This document shows, piece by piece, positions 7,308-15,683 of a stretch of DNA of 64,000 nt. The first letter of the stretch is position 1, and every line of letters starts with the position of its first letter. The position numbers and the translations under genes were made by a program. Source of the DNA: Spirochaetales bacterium. Its GTDB lineage: Bacteria > Spirochaetota > Spirochaetia > UBA9216. Location of the stretch: the NCBI GenBank assembly GCA_016839055.1, contig JAEKNX010000008.1, positions 1 to 64,000 of the forward strand. The letters run 5' to 3'. A model generated the notes under the pieces. It was not told the DNA's origin. It searched no databases and saw nothing but the letters and a program-made list of their open reading frames with translations.

Positions 7308-9174
7308 TATCATCTCCTCGCCCAAGGAGGACAAGCAGAACCGCGATATCAGAAGATCTGACACCGGAAATTCGCGATGCCTGACCGACTGAGAGCGGCC
7401 GTATTTCCTTGAGCTTTTCCATCGATTCACTGGATATCCCATTTACGCCTTCATAGTTGAAAGCCGCCGGAATCTTCAGGTTTTCCATTCTCTTAAACCG
7501 GTTTATCTGTTTCTGCTGACGATCAATATAGCCTTCATATTTAATATCGATAGCCGCCTGATCCAGCCACTGTCGATGGGTTTCGGACAGCGAAGGCTCT
7601 ATGACCAATAGATCCTCAGTCGTGAAATCGGGAACCTTCATGAGTTTCTCAAAGGTATCTCCGAGACGTTCCTTAAGTCCTGTTACCCGGAGTCCGGCTT
7701 CCTCCACATCTTTCCCGTTTACCCTCCGACCGCGCAGCAGTTCCTTGATTTCTTCGATGCCTTCTATTTTCAGATTCAGGCGTTCTACAGCCTCGGCACT
7801 CTGGAGTCCGGCATCAAATGATTTTTGGGTTAGCCTGATGTCAGCCGTATCCTGCCTCAGACATAGACGGTACTCGGCTCGGGAGGTAAACATCCGATAC
7901 GGCTCCTTCGTTCCCAGGGTTACAAGATCATCAATCAGAACTCCCGCATAGGCCTCTGAGCGGCTCAGGACGAGCGGCGGTTTGCCTTGCATGTACATTG
8001 CGGCATTTATTCCTGCAAGAAGCCCCTGACAGCCAGCTTCCTCATATCCTGAAGTGCCGTTTGTCTGGCCTGCACTGAAGAGTCCCGCTATTTTCTTGGT
8101 CATAAGAGATGGGCTGAGCTGCAGAGGATCAAGGTAGTCATATTCAACCGCATAGCCGGGCCTCATCACCCTGACATCCTCAAGCCCTGGAATGGTCCTA
8201 AGGAAGGCCTCCTGGACCGTCTCCGGCAGAGAGGATGATATTCCGTTCAGGTACATCTCTTCCGAGTCGAGCCCCTCGGGCTCAACGAAAATCTGATGCC
8301 TGTCCCTATCCGGAAACCTGACGACCTTGTCTTCGATAGAAGGACAGTATCTGGGGCCGGTTCCGACAATCTTGCCGCCGTAGAGCGGAGATTTGTCCAT
8401 ATTATCCCTGATAATCTTATGAGTCCTCTCATTCGTATATGTGATGTAGCAGGGAACGGCCGGCCGGACAATTGTATCGGCGGCGAAGGAAAAGGGTACA
8501 ATCTTATCATCACCGGGCTGAATTTCCATCTTACTGTAGTCTATTGAAGAGGAAGCAACTCTCGCCGGGGTTCCTGTCTTCAGTCGTCCGAGAGAGAATC
8601 CCATCCTGCGAAGGGAGGTTCCGAGCCCCACAGCCGCAGGCTCACCAAGCCTTCCGGAGGATGTGACCCAATCACCGATGAAGATATTGCCTTCCATGAA
8701 GGTTCCGGTAGTCATAACAACAGTGCCTGCGGTAAACCGCCTGCCCCTCTCGGTAATTACCCCTTGAATCTTCGTCTCCGACGAATCGAGAATAAAATCG
8801 ACAACCGTATCCTGAAAGGGATGAAGCCTGCTCTGATTCTCTACCGTTTCCTTGGCAAGCCGGGTATAAAGGAATTTATCGGCCTGAGCCCGGGGCGCCT
8901 GAACTGCAGGGCCTCTCCGCTGGTTGAGGATGCGGAACTGGATCATTGATTTATCGATCAGTTTCCCCATCTCTCCGCCGAGGGCGTCTATCTCACGTAC
9001 AATATTGCCCTTTGACAGCCCCCCGATAGAGGGATTACATGAGAGTCTTCCAATTGCATCAAGGCTCTGGGTTATAAGCATTGTCTCATACCCAAGCCGC
9101 GCGAGGGCAAGCGAGGCTTCAATACCCGCATGGCCGCCGCCTATCACTATCGCGTCATAATCTGCGTTATTCAA
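7300..9174 (-). CDS. mnmG: tRNA uridine-5-carboxymethylaminomethyl modification enzyme MnmG
   Basis: MnmG (GidA) is the FAD- and NADH-dependent partner of MnmE; together they install the cmnm5 group on U34 of certain tRNAs. The protein is 624 aa, the normal length. The FAD dinucleotide motif GGGHAG is at residues 12-17, followed by SCNPSIGGLSKG and the family motif PGYAVEYDYLDPLQL. The C-terminal helical domain ends near SDIAVLLVLL. It starts 1 base after the mnmE stop codon and overlaps rsmG, so the three genes form one tightly packed operon. Confidence 0.97.
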   Translation of the reverse strand: MNNADYDAIVIGGGHAGIEASLALARLGYETMLITQSLDAIGRLSCNPSIGGLSKGNIVREIDALGGEMGKLIDKSMIQFRILNQRRGPAVQAPRAQADKFLYTRLAKETVENQSRLHPFQDTVVDFILDSSETKIQGVITERGRRFTAGTVVMTTGTFMEGNIFIGDWVTSSGRLGEPAAVGLGTSLRRMGFSLGRLKTGTPARVASSSIDYSKMEIQPGDDKIVPFSFAADTIVRPAVPCYITYTNERTHKIIRDNMDKSPLYGGKIVGTGPRYCPSIEDKVVRFPDRDRHQIFVEPEGLDSEEMYLNGISSSLPETVQEAFLRTIPGLEDVRVMRPGYAVEYDYLDPLQLSPSLMTKKIAGLFSAGQTNGTSGYEEAGCQGLLAGINAAMYMQGKPPLVLSRSEAYAGVLIDDLVTLGTKEPYRMFTSRAEYRLCLRQDTADIRLTQKSFDAGLQSAEAVERLNLKIEGIEEIKELLRGRRVNGKDVEEAGLRVTGLKERLGDTFEKLMKVPDFTTEDLLVIEPSLSETHRQWLDQAAIDIKYEGYIDRQQKQINRFKRMENLKIPAAFNYEGVNGISSESMEKLKEIRPLSVGQASRISGVRSSDIAVLLVLLGRGDDNA

Positions 9175-9175
9175 T

Positions 9176-10549
9176 CTATTTACCTACACAAAATTTTAAG
9201 AATATATTATTCAGTATATCTGCCGAACTAACCTCGCCGGTAATTTCACCGAGAGCATCGACCGCATCTTTAAGTTCCATCGCGACAGCGTCAAGGGGAG
9301 CCTGTTGAGCCGTAGCAGCCTGAACAGTTCGGACGGCTTCGGCTGCCCTTGAGAGAAGATCCCGCTGCCTTATTGAGTCAATAATAACCTCGTCATCGAG
9401 GCCCTTCTTTCCGAGGGCCGAGTCAGATAGTGCCTGCTCAAGCCGAGGAAGCCCCTCTGCCGTCATAGCGCTGACAGGGATAAACCCCTCAGGCACGGAA
9501 TTGCCGCCGCGATCTATCTTGCTCCATACCGGAATAAGCCTCGACTTATCTTCAAAATCCTCGAGGAATGTCTCATCTTCACTATTCAGCCCCTCGGCTG
9601 AGTCGACAAGATAGAGGACAATTCCGGCATCGGCAATTACTTCTCCGCTTCTCTTAATCCCCTCGGCCTCAACTGAATTTTCCGAAGCCCTGAGTCCGGC
9701 AGTATCAAAAAGACGTAGCGGAATACCGTTTACATTTATCCATGATTCAATATAATCGCGGGTAGTCCCGTGAAATTCGGAAACGATAGCCCTGTCTTCT
9801 TTCAGAAGCAGATTAAATAGGGACGATTTCCCGGCATTCGTACGTCCCGCGAGAGCTACCGGGACGCCTTCCCGGAAGACCCTCCCGGCCCTGAAACTTT
9901 CGGCAAGACATTCTATATCCTCACAGAGACGGCTGAGCTCCGTCTCATCAAGCGGATATCCCGAGGCCTGACCGTCGAGCTCATCTTCAGGATAATCGAG
10001 GAGAAGCTCAACCTTTGACAACATATCAACGATACGCTTTTTGAGTCCGTCAATACGCTCCTCGAGGGCGCCCGACAGCCTGTTTAGCGCCAGGCTGTGA
10101 GCCCGGGGGGTCTTGGCTGTTACAATCTCATGAACCGCCTCTGCCCTGGTTAAATCGAGCTTTCCGTTAATAAATGCCCTCATTGTGAACTCACCGGGTC
10201 CCGCGTCCCGGAAGCCCCCCTTCTTCAGGGCGGAGAGCATGGTAGCCACCGCCGGCAGACCTCCGTGGCAGAAAAACTCAACGCTGTTCTCGCCGGTGTA
10301 GCTTTTCGGTGCCCGAAAAACTGCGGCAAGGACTTCATCAACCTTCTCACCGGTTTCCGGATCTATAACAAAGCCATAGATAATCCTGCCGCCTTCGGCC
10401 GCAAGCATCCCGGCGCTGTTTGAGAAGATTGCAGCCGCCCTTTCTATAGAGTCAGTTCCGCTTGTTCTGATAACCGCGAGCGCGCTTTCCTCCCAGCCGG
10501 TGGCGAGAGCCGCTATGGAATCATCTGTGTTGTATTCTAGTTCTTTCAT
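9176..10549 (-). CDS. mnmE: tRNA modification GTPase MnmE
   Basis: MnmE (TrmE) is the folate-binding GTPase that works with MnmG on tRNA U34. The N-terminal THF-binding domain is followed by a helical region and an inserted G domain with the P-loop GRTNAGKS (residues 235-242), the switch TTRD (262-265) and DTAG (282-285). The protein ends in FCVGK, the conserved C-terminal CxGK motif with its catalytic Cys. The length of 457 aa is normal. It is the first gene of the mnmE-mnmG-rsmG operon. No Shine-Dalgarno precedes its ATG, and a promoter lies directly upstream. Confidence 0.97.
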   Translation of the reverse strand: MKELEYNTDDSIAALATGWEESALAVIRTSGTDSIERAAAIFSNSAGMLAAEGGRIIYGFVIDPETGEKVDEVLAAVFRAPKSYTGENSVEFFCHGGLPAVATMLSALKKGGFRDAGPGEFTMRAFINGKLDLTRAEAVHEIVTAKTPRAHSLALNRLSGALEERIDGLKKRIVDMLSKVELLLDYPEDELDGQASGYPLDETELSRLCEDIECLAESFRAGRVFREGVPVALAGRTNAGKSSLFNLLLKEDRAIVSEFHGTTRDYIESWINVNGIPLRLFDTAGLRASENSVEAEGIKRSGEVIADAGIVLYLVDSAEGLNSEDETFLEDFEDKSRLIPVWSKIDRGGNSVPEGFIPVSAMTAEGLPRLEQALSDSALGKKGLDDEVIIDSIRQRDLLSRAAEAVRTVQAATAQQAPLDAVAMELKDAVDALGEITGEVSSADILNNIFLKFCVGK

Positions 10550-10557
10550 TGGAGTAC

Positions 10558-10586
10558 AGAATACTGAAAAAATAATTTATTTTCAA
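10558..10586 (-). promoter_or_regulatory. mnmE promoter, leaderless layout
   Basis: On the minus strand TTGAAA (10586-10581), a 17-base spacer and TATTCT (10563-10558) lie 8 bases before the mnmE ATG. The predicted transcription start falls about 2 bases before the start codon and no Shine-Dalgarno is present. Confidence 0.65.
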
Positions 10587-10593
10587 TCGGCTA

Positions 10594-10622
10594 TTAACAG
10601 CAGAAACAATAGGTGATAGTAT
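10594..10622 (+). promoter_or_regulatory. Promoter of the glycerophosphodiesterase gene, leaderless layout
   Basis: TTAACA (10594-10599), a 17-base spacer and TAGTAT (10617-10622) lie 6 bases before the ATG at 10629. The predicted transcription start coincides with the A of the start codon. It is back to back with the mnmE promoter in a 79-base gap. Confidence 0.65.
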
Positions 10623-10628
10623 TTCCGC

Positions 10629-11414
10629 ATGAATATTTATCCCGGAGAAAAAAAACCTTATATTTTTGCGCACAGGGGCTGTTCGAAAGCCGCTCCGGAG
10701 AACACCCTTGCCGCCTTCGAAGAAGCTCTGAATCAGAAAATTCCTGGTGTCGAACTTGATATCCACCTTTGCAACTCTGGAGAACTCGTGGTTACCCATG
10801 ACGATAACGTTAAAAGAGTCACAGGCTTTGACGGCATTGTTGAAGAATTAAGCTACACCGAACTTAAAAAACTGGATGCCGGAAACTGGAAGGGTCCTCA
10901 ATTTTCCGGCGAAAAGCTGCCTCTGCTGGAAGATGTCTTCGATCTGCTTGGCAGCAGCGTCTACTATGATATCGAAATAAAGAGCCGGAAAACCGTAAGC
11001 TCCGGACTTGAGGAGAAGCTCGCGGCCCTCATTGCAAACCGCGGACTCGAGGAGCGCTGCATAGTCTCTTCATTCAATCCGATGGCGCTAAAGTTTTTCA
11101 AGAAATCAGCTCCTCATATTCCTACGGCGATAATCTACTGTAATGACGGGGAACTGCCTCCGTATCTACGCCACGGAGAAGGGAAATGGATTGCTTCCGC
11201 CGACATACTGAAGCCTGATTACAAGAAAATCAACAGGACATCGATGTTCTTCAATCACACAATCGGCCGCCGGCCCATTCTGCCATGGACTATAGACGAT
11301 CCTGAAACAGCTGTTAAACTTATAAAACTGGGAGTAGAGGGAATTATCTCAAATGATCCGGCATCCATTATCATCGCGCTTGGCATCTGGGCCGGGATTA
11401 AGGAAGATCGGTAG
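10629..11414 (+). CDS. Glycerophosphodiester phosphodiesterase family protein
   Basis: This 261-aa protein belongs to the GDPD family, which hydrolyses glycerophosphodiesters to sn-glycerol-3-phosphate and an alcohol. The signature is clear: FAHRG with His15-Arg16, PENT (Glu24), the metal ligands VELDIH (Glu42, Asp44) and VVTHDDN with the second catalytic His57. A later YDIEIK segment and the C-terminal WTIDDPE are also typical. No signal peptide is visible, so it should be cytoplasmic and act on lipid breakdown products. Its 3' end overlaps the convergent lipoprotein gene by 17 bases. Confidence 0.9.
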   Translation: MNIYPGEKKPYIFAHRGCSKAAPENTLAAFEEALNQKIPGVELDIHLCNSGELVVTHDDNVKRVTGFDGIVEELSYTELKKLDAGNWKGPQFSGEKLPLLEDVFDLLGSSVYYDIEIKSRKTVSSGLEEKLAALIANRGLEERCIVSSFNPMALKFFKKSAPHIPTAIIYCNDGELPPYLRHGEGKWIASADILKPDYKKINRTSMFFNHTIGRRPILPWTIDDPETAVKLIKLGVEGIISNDPASIIIALGIWAGIKEDR

Positions 11415-12852
11415 TAAGCTTATCTCCATACATCTTGCCAAGGCTTGTGAAAGCCGCCGCTATTGTACTTGAATTACTGCCGCCCCTTGCCCTCTTCTGC
11501 TCGGAGGCAGAAAAAAGGATACGGCCGGACTCAAGCTCAACGGCTTTTATCTTTCCCGTCACCTTCACAATAACATTGCCGCCGGTTTCTTCATAACTGC
11601 TAATCTCGGCCGTGCCGAAGACCATCCTCTGATAAAGATTACCGTACTGCTCCCTGACAATCTTTATCAGTTCACTGTCGCTCACAGCAGTCATTCGGTA
11701 ATCAACGGGGATCATGAATATCTCAAAGCCGGCCTCGGTGAGTACAGATACTATACCCGAAGCGGTATCTGTCTTATCAAGCGGATTTCCGCTTCTGTCA
11801 ACGTCCATTACCATAACGCAGGTAGGGACTTCGACTGCCTTAGAGAAGACCTCATATTCAAAAAAAACCTTCTTGCTGTTTACCGCCTGCTCAAGACTGT
11901 CGACATATTGCAGAAGATCAAAGTTGACATCCTCAAGAGGTTCGATGACCGCCCTCATATCCAGAAAAAAGGTAATCTTGTCTAGCCCAATCCATTCCGG
12001 AATCGGAGAATCAAATGAGGCAAGACCGTCTCCATCCGTTAAAATAGTGTGGGTCCGGACAGCCTTCCTTCCGTTCGCCCTCAGTTCCTTATAGCTAACG
12101 GTCACCGGAAGACCTACAGCGGGCAGTCCACTATAGCTCAGTTTCACAGTAAATTTCCCGTCGAATTTTTCGCCGATGTAGGCAAAATCAGGCCCAGAGA
12201 CGGCTTCAATTTCTATCTGTTCCACCGCATCTTCAGCCTTTGCAATATTACGTTCAAATTTCAGCCCGACGTTCTCGATATCCGAGACAGATACCATAAG
12301 TGCCGCGTCAATAAAACTAACCGCAGAACGGTAGTACTTTTTCTGCATATAGAGCTCATCCCCTTCCTTCTCAGGACCGGAGAGAGCCTCCACCTTTTCC
12401 CTGAAAAGATCTTCAAGCTTCTTCTTTTCCGCCTTAATCTCCGCCGCACTGTACTCGACAAGCATATGCACTACTACCGCCGGATCACCATAATCGATCC
12501 AGCGGTCCGCAACCCGCAATCCGCCCAGACTTGCTCCGGGCTGTTCGCGAATAGCCAATCTCAGGCTGCTTTCAAATTTACTATACGCATCCTTTGATTC
12601 AACCCTTGTGTCAGAGGTTATCCTGACTCCGACATATCTAATAATTTCCGACACTATCAGATCTGCAGCTTCATCTGCGGCCCGGTTAATATCTCCGTCA
12701 GAATCAGAACCAATGCCGATAAAATATTTATATTCAGATGTATCCTCCGGAGAGGTCGAAACCCATTCCGGAACACCGCTTGTTGTAGCACAGGCAGACA
12801 AAATTGCCGCGGCGGCTGCGAGAATACTGATTCTGAATATAAACTTCGTCAT
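11398..12852 (-). CDS. LPP20-like lipoprotein with C-terminal extension
   Basis: This protein of about 484 aa starts with a lipoprotein signal (MTKFIFRISILAAAAAILS, lipobox Cys21) followed by VPEWV and YFIGIGSDSDG, which resembles the start of LPP20-family lipoproteins. Further on there are helical segments (KAEKKKLEDLFREKVEAL), a beta-rich middle, and a C-terminal part (VMVMDVD, ITPVDYR-like, GTAEISSYEETGGNVIVKVTG) reminiscent of CsgG/TolB-N-like periplasmic domains. A GTG two codons upstream overlaps the previous stop codon, but AGGG is well spaced for the ATG at 12852. It is the second gene of a pair with a similar lipoprotein, and both are probably co-transcribed. Function is unknown. Confidence 0.7.
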   Translation of the reverse strand: MTKFIFRISILAAAAAILSACATTSGVPEWVSTSPEDTSEYKYFIGIGSDSDGDINRAADEAADLIVSEIIRYVGVRITSDTRVESKDAYSKFESSLRLAIREQPGASLGGLRVADRWIDYGDPAVVVHMLVEYSAAEIKAEKKKLEDLFREKVEALSGPEKEGDELYMQKKYYRSAVSFIDAALMVSVSDIENVGLKFERNIAKAEDAVEQIEIEAVSGPDFAYIGEKFDGKFTVKLSYSGLPAVGLPVTVSYKELRANGRKAVRTHTILTDGDGLASFDSPIPEWIGLDKITFFLDMRAVIEPLEDVNFDLLQYVDSLEQAVNSKKVFFEYEVFSKAVEVPTCVMVMDVDRSGNPLDKTDTASGIVSVLTEAGFEIFMIPVDYRMTAVSDSELIKIVREQYGNLYQRMVFGTAEISSYEETGGNVIVKVTGKIKAVELESGRILFSASEQKRARGGSNSSTIAAAFTSLGKMYGDKLTTDLP

Positions 12853-12854
12853 CT

Positions 12855-14225
12855 TCACATCCCTGTATCAAAAATAATGGAATTCCGCCTCTGCATTACA
12901 AGCATCAATCCCTCTAGTCCGGGAATACTAGCTGCAGTGTCATATATTAGATCTTCAAGATCGGCAATATTTCCTATGAGGTAAACCTCAAATATACTCT
13001 CTTCGTGAGAGAACGAAGTTCTTTTAACGGATTTCACGCTACTTTCCAGTTTTTGCTCAAAATCACCTATTATTTTTGTGTCAGGTGTATTTTCCATAGT
13101 TAAATTGAATTTGAATCCCGTCGAGGCAGCCTTCGCGCTATGGGCTTCGGCTTCCTTAACGGCGGCCTCCATCCCCTTATAAACGGCTGATGATAGAGCG
13201 TTTTCGCGAGCAGCCTCGGCTGAAACAAGGCTGTACTCCGGAGGATTAGTCTGTGCGGCAACAACCCCGCGACCTTCAATAGTGGAGGCCTCATAGCAGT
13301 CAAGGCTGACATTCGCGGAGCTGGAGTAACGCCCACCCTCGATCCCGCCGGAGACCTCAAGTGATAATTCTATGTAGATGTCGGCATTCACTTTATGGGC
13401 TATCCACTGAATTATGCTGACGGCATTTCCGGTTTCCTCTTCGTAGACGGCTGACTGCTCTTTTATTATGGTCTCTATCTGCGAGAGATCAACATAGTCA
13501 CGCCCTTTCTTTTCGAGGAAGCTGTTTGCGCTGACCACAGCCGAGCGGGCAAGAGAGGGATCAGCGCATGTCTGTTCATTGAAGTAAACCATGAAGGTAA
13601 GATTATCAAGATAACGGCTTATCACCTCAAGTTCTGCCGCACTCACATCGGGAACGACAGCCTGAAAGGCGGTGTTTTCAGCGGGACGGTTTTGATAGGA
13701 AGCGGCCTCGGCCTTGTATTCGGCGGGGCCGGTGGATAGATCAGGAGGTGGCTGATCATTCAGAATATAGACGGCCGACAGGCTGCCGTCAATCTGTCCT
13801 CCGAGAATATCATTTGCTATGAGTTTTGCGGCAAGAGCTTCGAGATTTATCCTGATTCCGAGATGATAGTAAAATTCCTCGTTGCTTCTGCTGTCAATTG
13901 TCTGCTGAGTATCGTTTAACAGATAAGGGCCGAAGTCTTCAATTGAATCAAAAAGAAGATCAAGTTCTGCGCCATGCACGAAAGCGGCCAGGAGTCCAAG
14001 AAGATCATCGGCGGCTTGACGGACAGCATTCCTCTTCGCACATTCCATTGCCATGAAAGCCGAGTCTCCGCTGCCTGTTCCATAATAAATCGGAGCAGAA
14101 CTGGTTACTTTTTTTCCCATGCCAGAATCAGAAACTGTCTGGCAGGACATAAGGCCTGAAAAAATTACAACTGTAAAAATCAGGGTAAGTCTCCGCGTAA
14201 TTTTTCTTGTATATATACTATGCAT
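12855..14225 (-). CDS. LPP20-like lipoprotein of unknown function
   Basis: This 456-aa protein has a lipoprotein signal with lipobox Cys28 (FSGLMSCQT). The mature part opens with YYGTGSGDSAFMAMECAKRNAVRQAADDLL, an LPP20-like motif shared with the next gene. The second half holds another domain pair (ALSSAVYKGMEAAVKEAEAHS and TKIIGDFEQKLESSVKSV, then FEVYLIGNIADLEDLIYD) that looks like repeated alpha/beta periplasmic modules. GGAG lies 6 bases before the ATG. Its stop codon ends three bases before the ATG of the next gene. A surface-envelope role is inferred from the signal and context only. Confidence 0.65.
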   Translation of the reverse strand: MHSIYTRKITRRLTLIFTVVIFSGLMSCQTVSDSGMGKKVTSSAPIYYGTGSGDSAFMAMECAKRNAVRQAADDLLGLLAAFVHGAELDLLFDSIEDFGPYLLNDTQQTIDSRSNEEFYYHLGIRINLEALAAKLIANDILGGQIDGSLSAVYILNDQPPPDLSTGPAEYKAEAASYQNRPAENTAFQAVVPDVSAAELEVISRYLDNLTFMVYFNEQTCADPSLARSAVVSANSFLEKKGRDYVDLSQIETIIKEQSAVYEEETGNAVSIIQWIAHKVNADIYIELSLEVSGGIEGGRYSSSANVSLDCYEASTIEGRGVVAAQTNPPEYSLVSAEAARENALSSAVYKGMEAAVKEAEAHSAKAASTGFKFNLTMENTPDTKIIGDFEQKLESSVKSVKRTSFSHEESIFEVYLIGNIADLEDLIYDTAASIPGLEGLMLVMQRRNSIIFDTGM

Positions 14226-14356
14226 TCATAACTCCGTAATTGAGGAAATTTCAAAGATCTGTTTTTTTGAAATTCCAACCTATTATCTAAATGAAATTTT
14301 TTGACAACTTATTATACTATTAAAGTTTTAGTTATCTGCCGTCAAAACCCTCGATA

Positions 14357-15673
14357 TTACAATTTAAATGTAACACCTAATCCTCCGAATATCCCGCCGA
14401 ATTCAGAAACACTGGTTAGCGCCTTCGGCGCTATTGAAAACCAGTAGCTGTATCCGCCTTCAGCAAATAATCTCATATTATCGCTGAACATCCAGTTTAA
14501 TGTTAATGCGACACTTCCGCCTATATGTGTCATCAGAAACTCATCAGTCTCAGCGATGGGAATAAGTCCGGTAGCTCCAAGAGCTATAGACGGTTCAATC
14601 TGAAACCGCCCGATATACCATAGCAGCTCACCCCCGCCGTAAACAGTCAAAGGAAGTCCGGGCCACAAACTGTTCAGAGTTCCGGTTAGTAGAGGAACTT
14701 CGATACCGAACAGCGGCCTCAGATCCCAAAAACCACGGGATAGCACCGAACGTACTCCAACTGTACCTCCGGAGAGTCCTGTCAAATCAAAAAACCCGTG
14801 CGCATAGACCGAAACATCACAACCAAGCCTCGGCACTTCACTGAGCTGATCTCCTGAATATACAGGCTCATCACTGTAAACGACTAAAGCGTATGACAGT
14901 TCCTGCCTAACGTCTGTAACAACGAGGAGTCCGTTTTTATCCTTTACCGTGCCGCCTGACGATAAGACCCTTGAGGTCACTAGCTGGAATTCATCGCCGA
15001 CAACCAGACCCATGTTACTGCCAAGTTCAAGAATAACCCTCCCCCCGCTCATAACCTCAAGGATTCCGGATTTAAGCTGAAATTCCTCAATACATCTGAG
15101 TTCAAAATCAAGCTGGGCTGATACGGCATCGGCCGCATTCCTTGCGGCTTCCTCTAGGGTTTCACCGCTTCCATAGGTGCCTATCGTAAACTGAGCGGCC
15201 AGGCTCGAGTCCTTCACCCGTATTATTGAAAACGCAGTCTGCAGTTCAACTTCCCATTCGGCTCTGTCATCGGAATCAACGACAACAGAATCATAAAAGG
15301 ATAAAGACGGAACGACAATCAGAGAGAATTTGGTCAATGCCATAAAATCGGCTTGAGTAAAGGTTTCGGTGCCGAGACGGTATTTTTCATCCGCAGCCAT
15401 GTTTGATTCATTTATTTCCTGGATTTTTAAAATAAACTCGGAAACATCATCAGATCCAAGCCTGCGATCGAGGCCCTTCACTTTAAAGCGTCCCAGATTT
15501 GTGAAGACCCTTATAACCTGCTGATCAACCAGGCTAAGCGCTCCGGAAGGAATGAGCCAGTTCGAATAACTGAGGGGAAAAATCGCTATTTCTTTTTTTT
15601 CCGGTACATCCTGAGCTGACAGGGCTGATATACTTACTATAGTACAGATCAAAAACAAGAGGACTTTTTTCAT
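14357..15673 (-). CDS. Exported protein with CsgG-like N-terminus and outer-membrane-like C-terminus
   Basis: This 438-aa protein begins with a cleavable signal peptide (MKKVLLFLICTIVSISALSAQ). A CsgG/TolB-N-like part follows (KEIAIFPLSYSNW, VFTNLGRFKVKGLDRRL, GETLEEAARNAADAVSAQLD), then a flagellar-FlgT-like small beta domain (GGRVILELGSNMGLVVGDEF). The last 130 residues alternate in a strand-like pattern (VYGGGELLWYIGRFQIEPSIA, NMRLFAEGGYSYWF) and end in GGLGVTFKL, as outer-membrane beta proteins do. The ATG at 15673 is preceded by AAGGAAA, and an upstream in-frame start is rejected because it would bury the signal peptide. It lies 10 bases after the LamG-like lipoprotein gene. Confidence 0.6.
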   Translation of the reverse strand: MKKVLLFLICTIVSISALSAQDVPEKKEIAIFPLSYSNWLIPSGALSLVDQQVIRVFTNLGRFKVKGLDRRLGSDDVSEFILKIQEINESNMAADEKYRLGTETFTQADFMALTKFSLIVVPSLSFYDSVVVDSDDRAEWEVELQTAFSIIRVKDSSLAAQFTIGTYGSGETLEEAARNAADAVSAQLDFELRCIEEFQLKSGILEVMSGGRVILELGSNMGLVVGDEFQLVTSRVLSSGGTVKDKNGLLVVTDVRQELSYALVVYSDEPVYSGDQLSEVPRLGCDVSVYAHGFFDLTGLSGGTVGVRSVLSRGFWDLRPLFGIEVPLLTGTLNSLWPGLPLTVYGGGELLWYIGRFQIEPSIALGATGLIPIAETDEFLMTHIGGSVALTLNWMFSDNMRLFAEGGYSYWFSIAPKALTSVSEFGGIFGGLGVTFKL

Positions 15674-15683
15674 TATAATTTCC

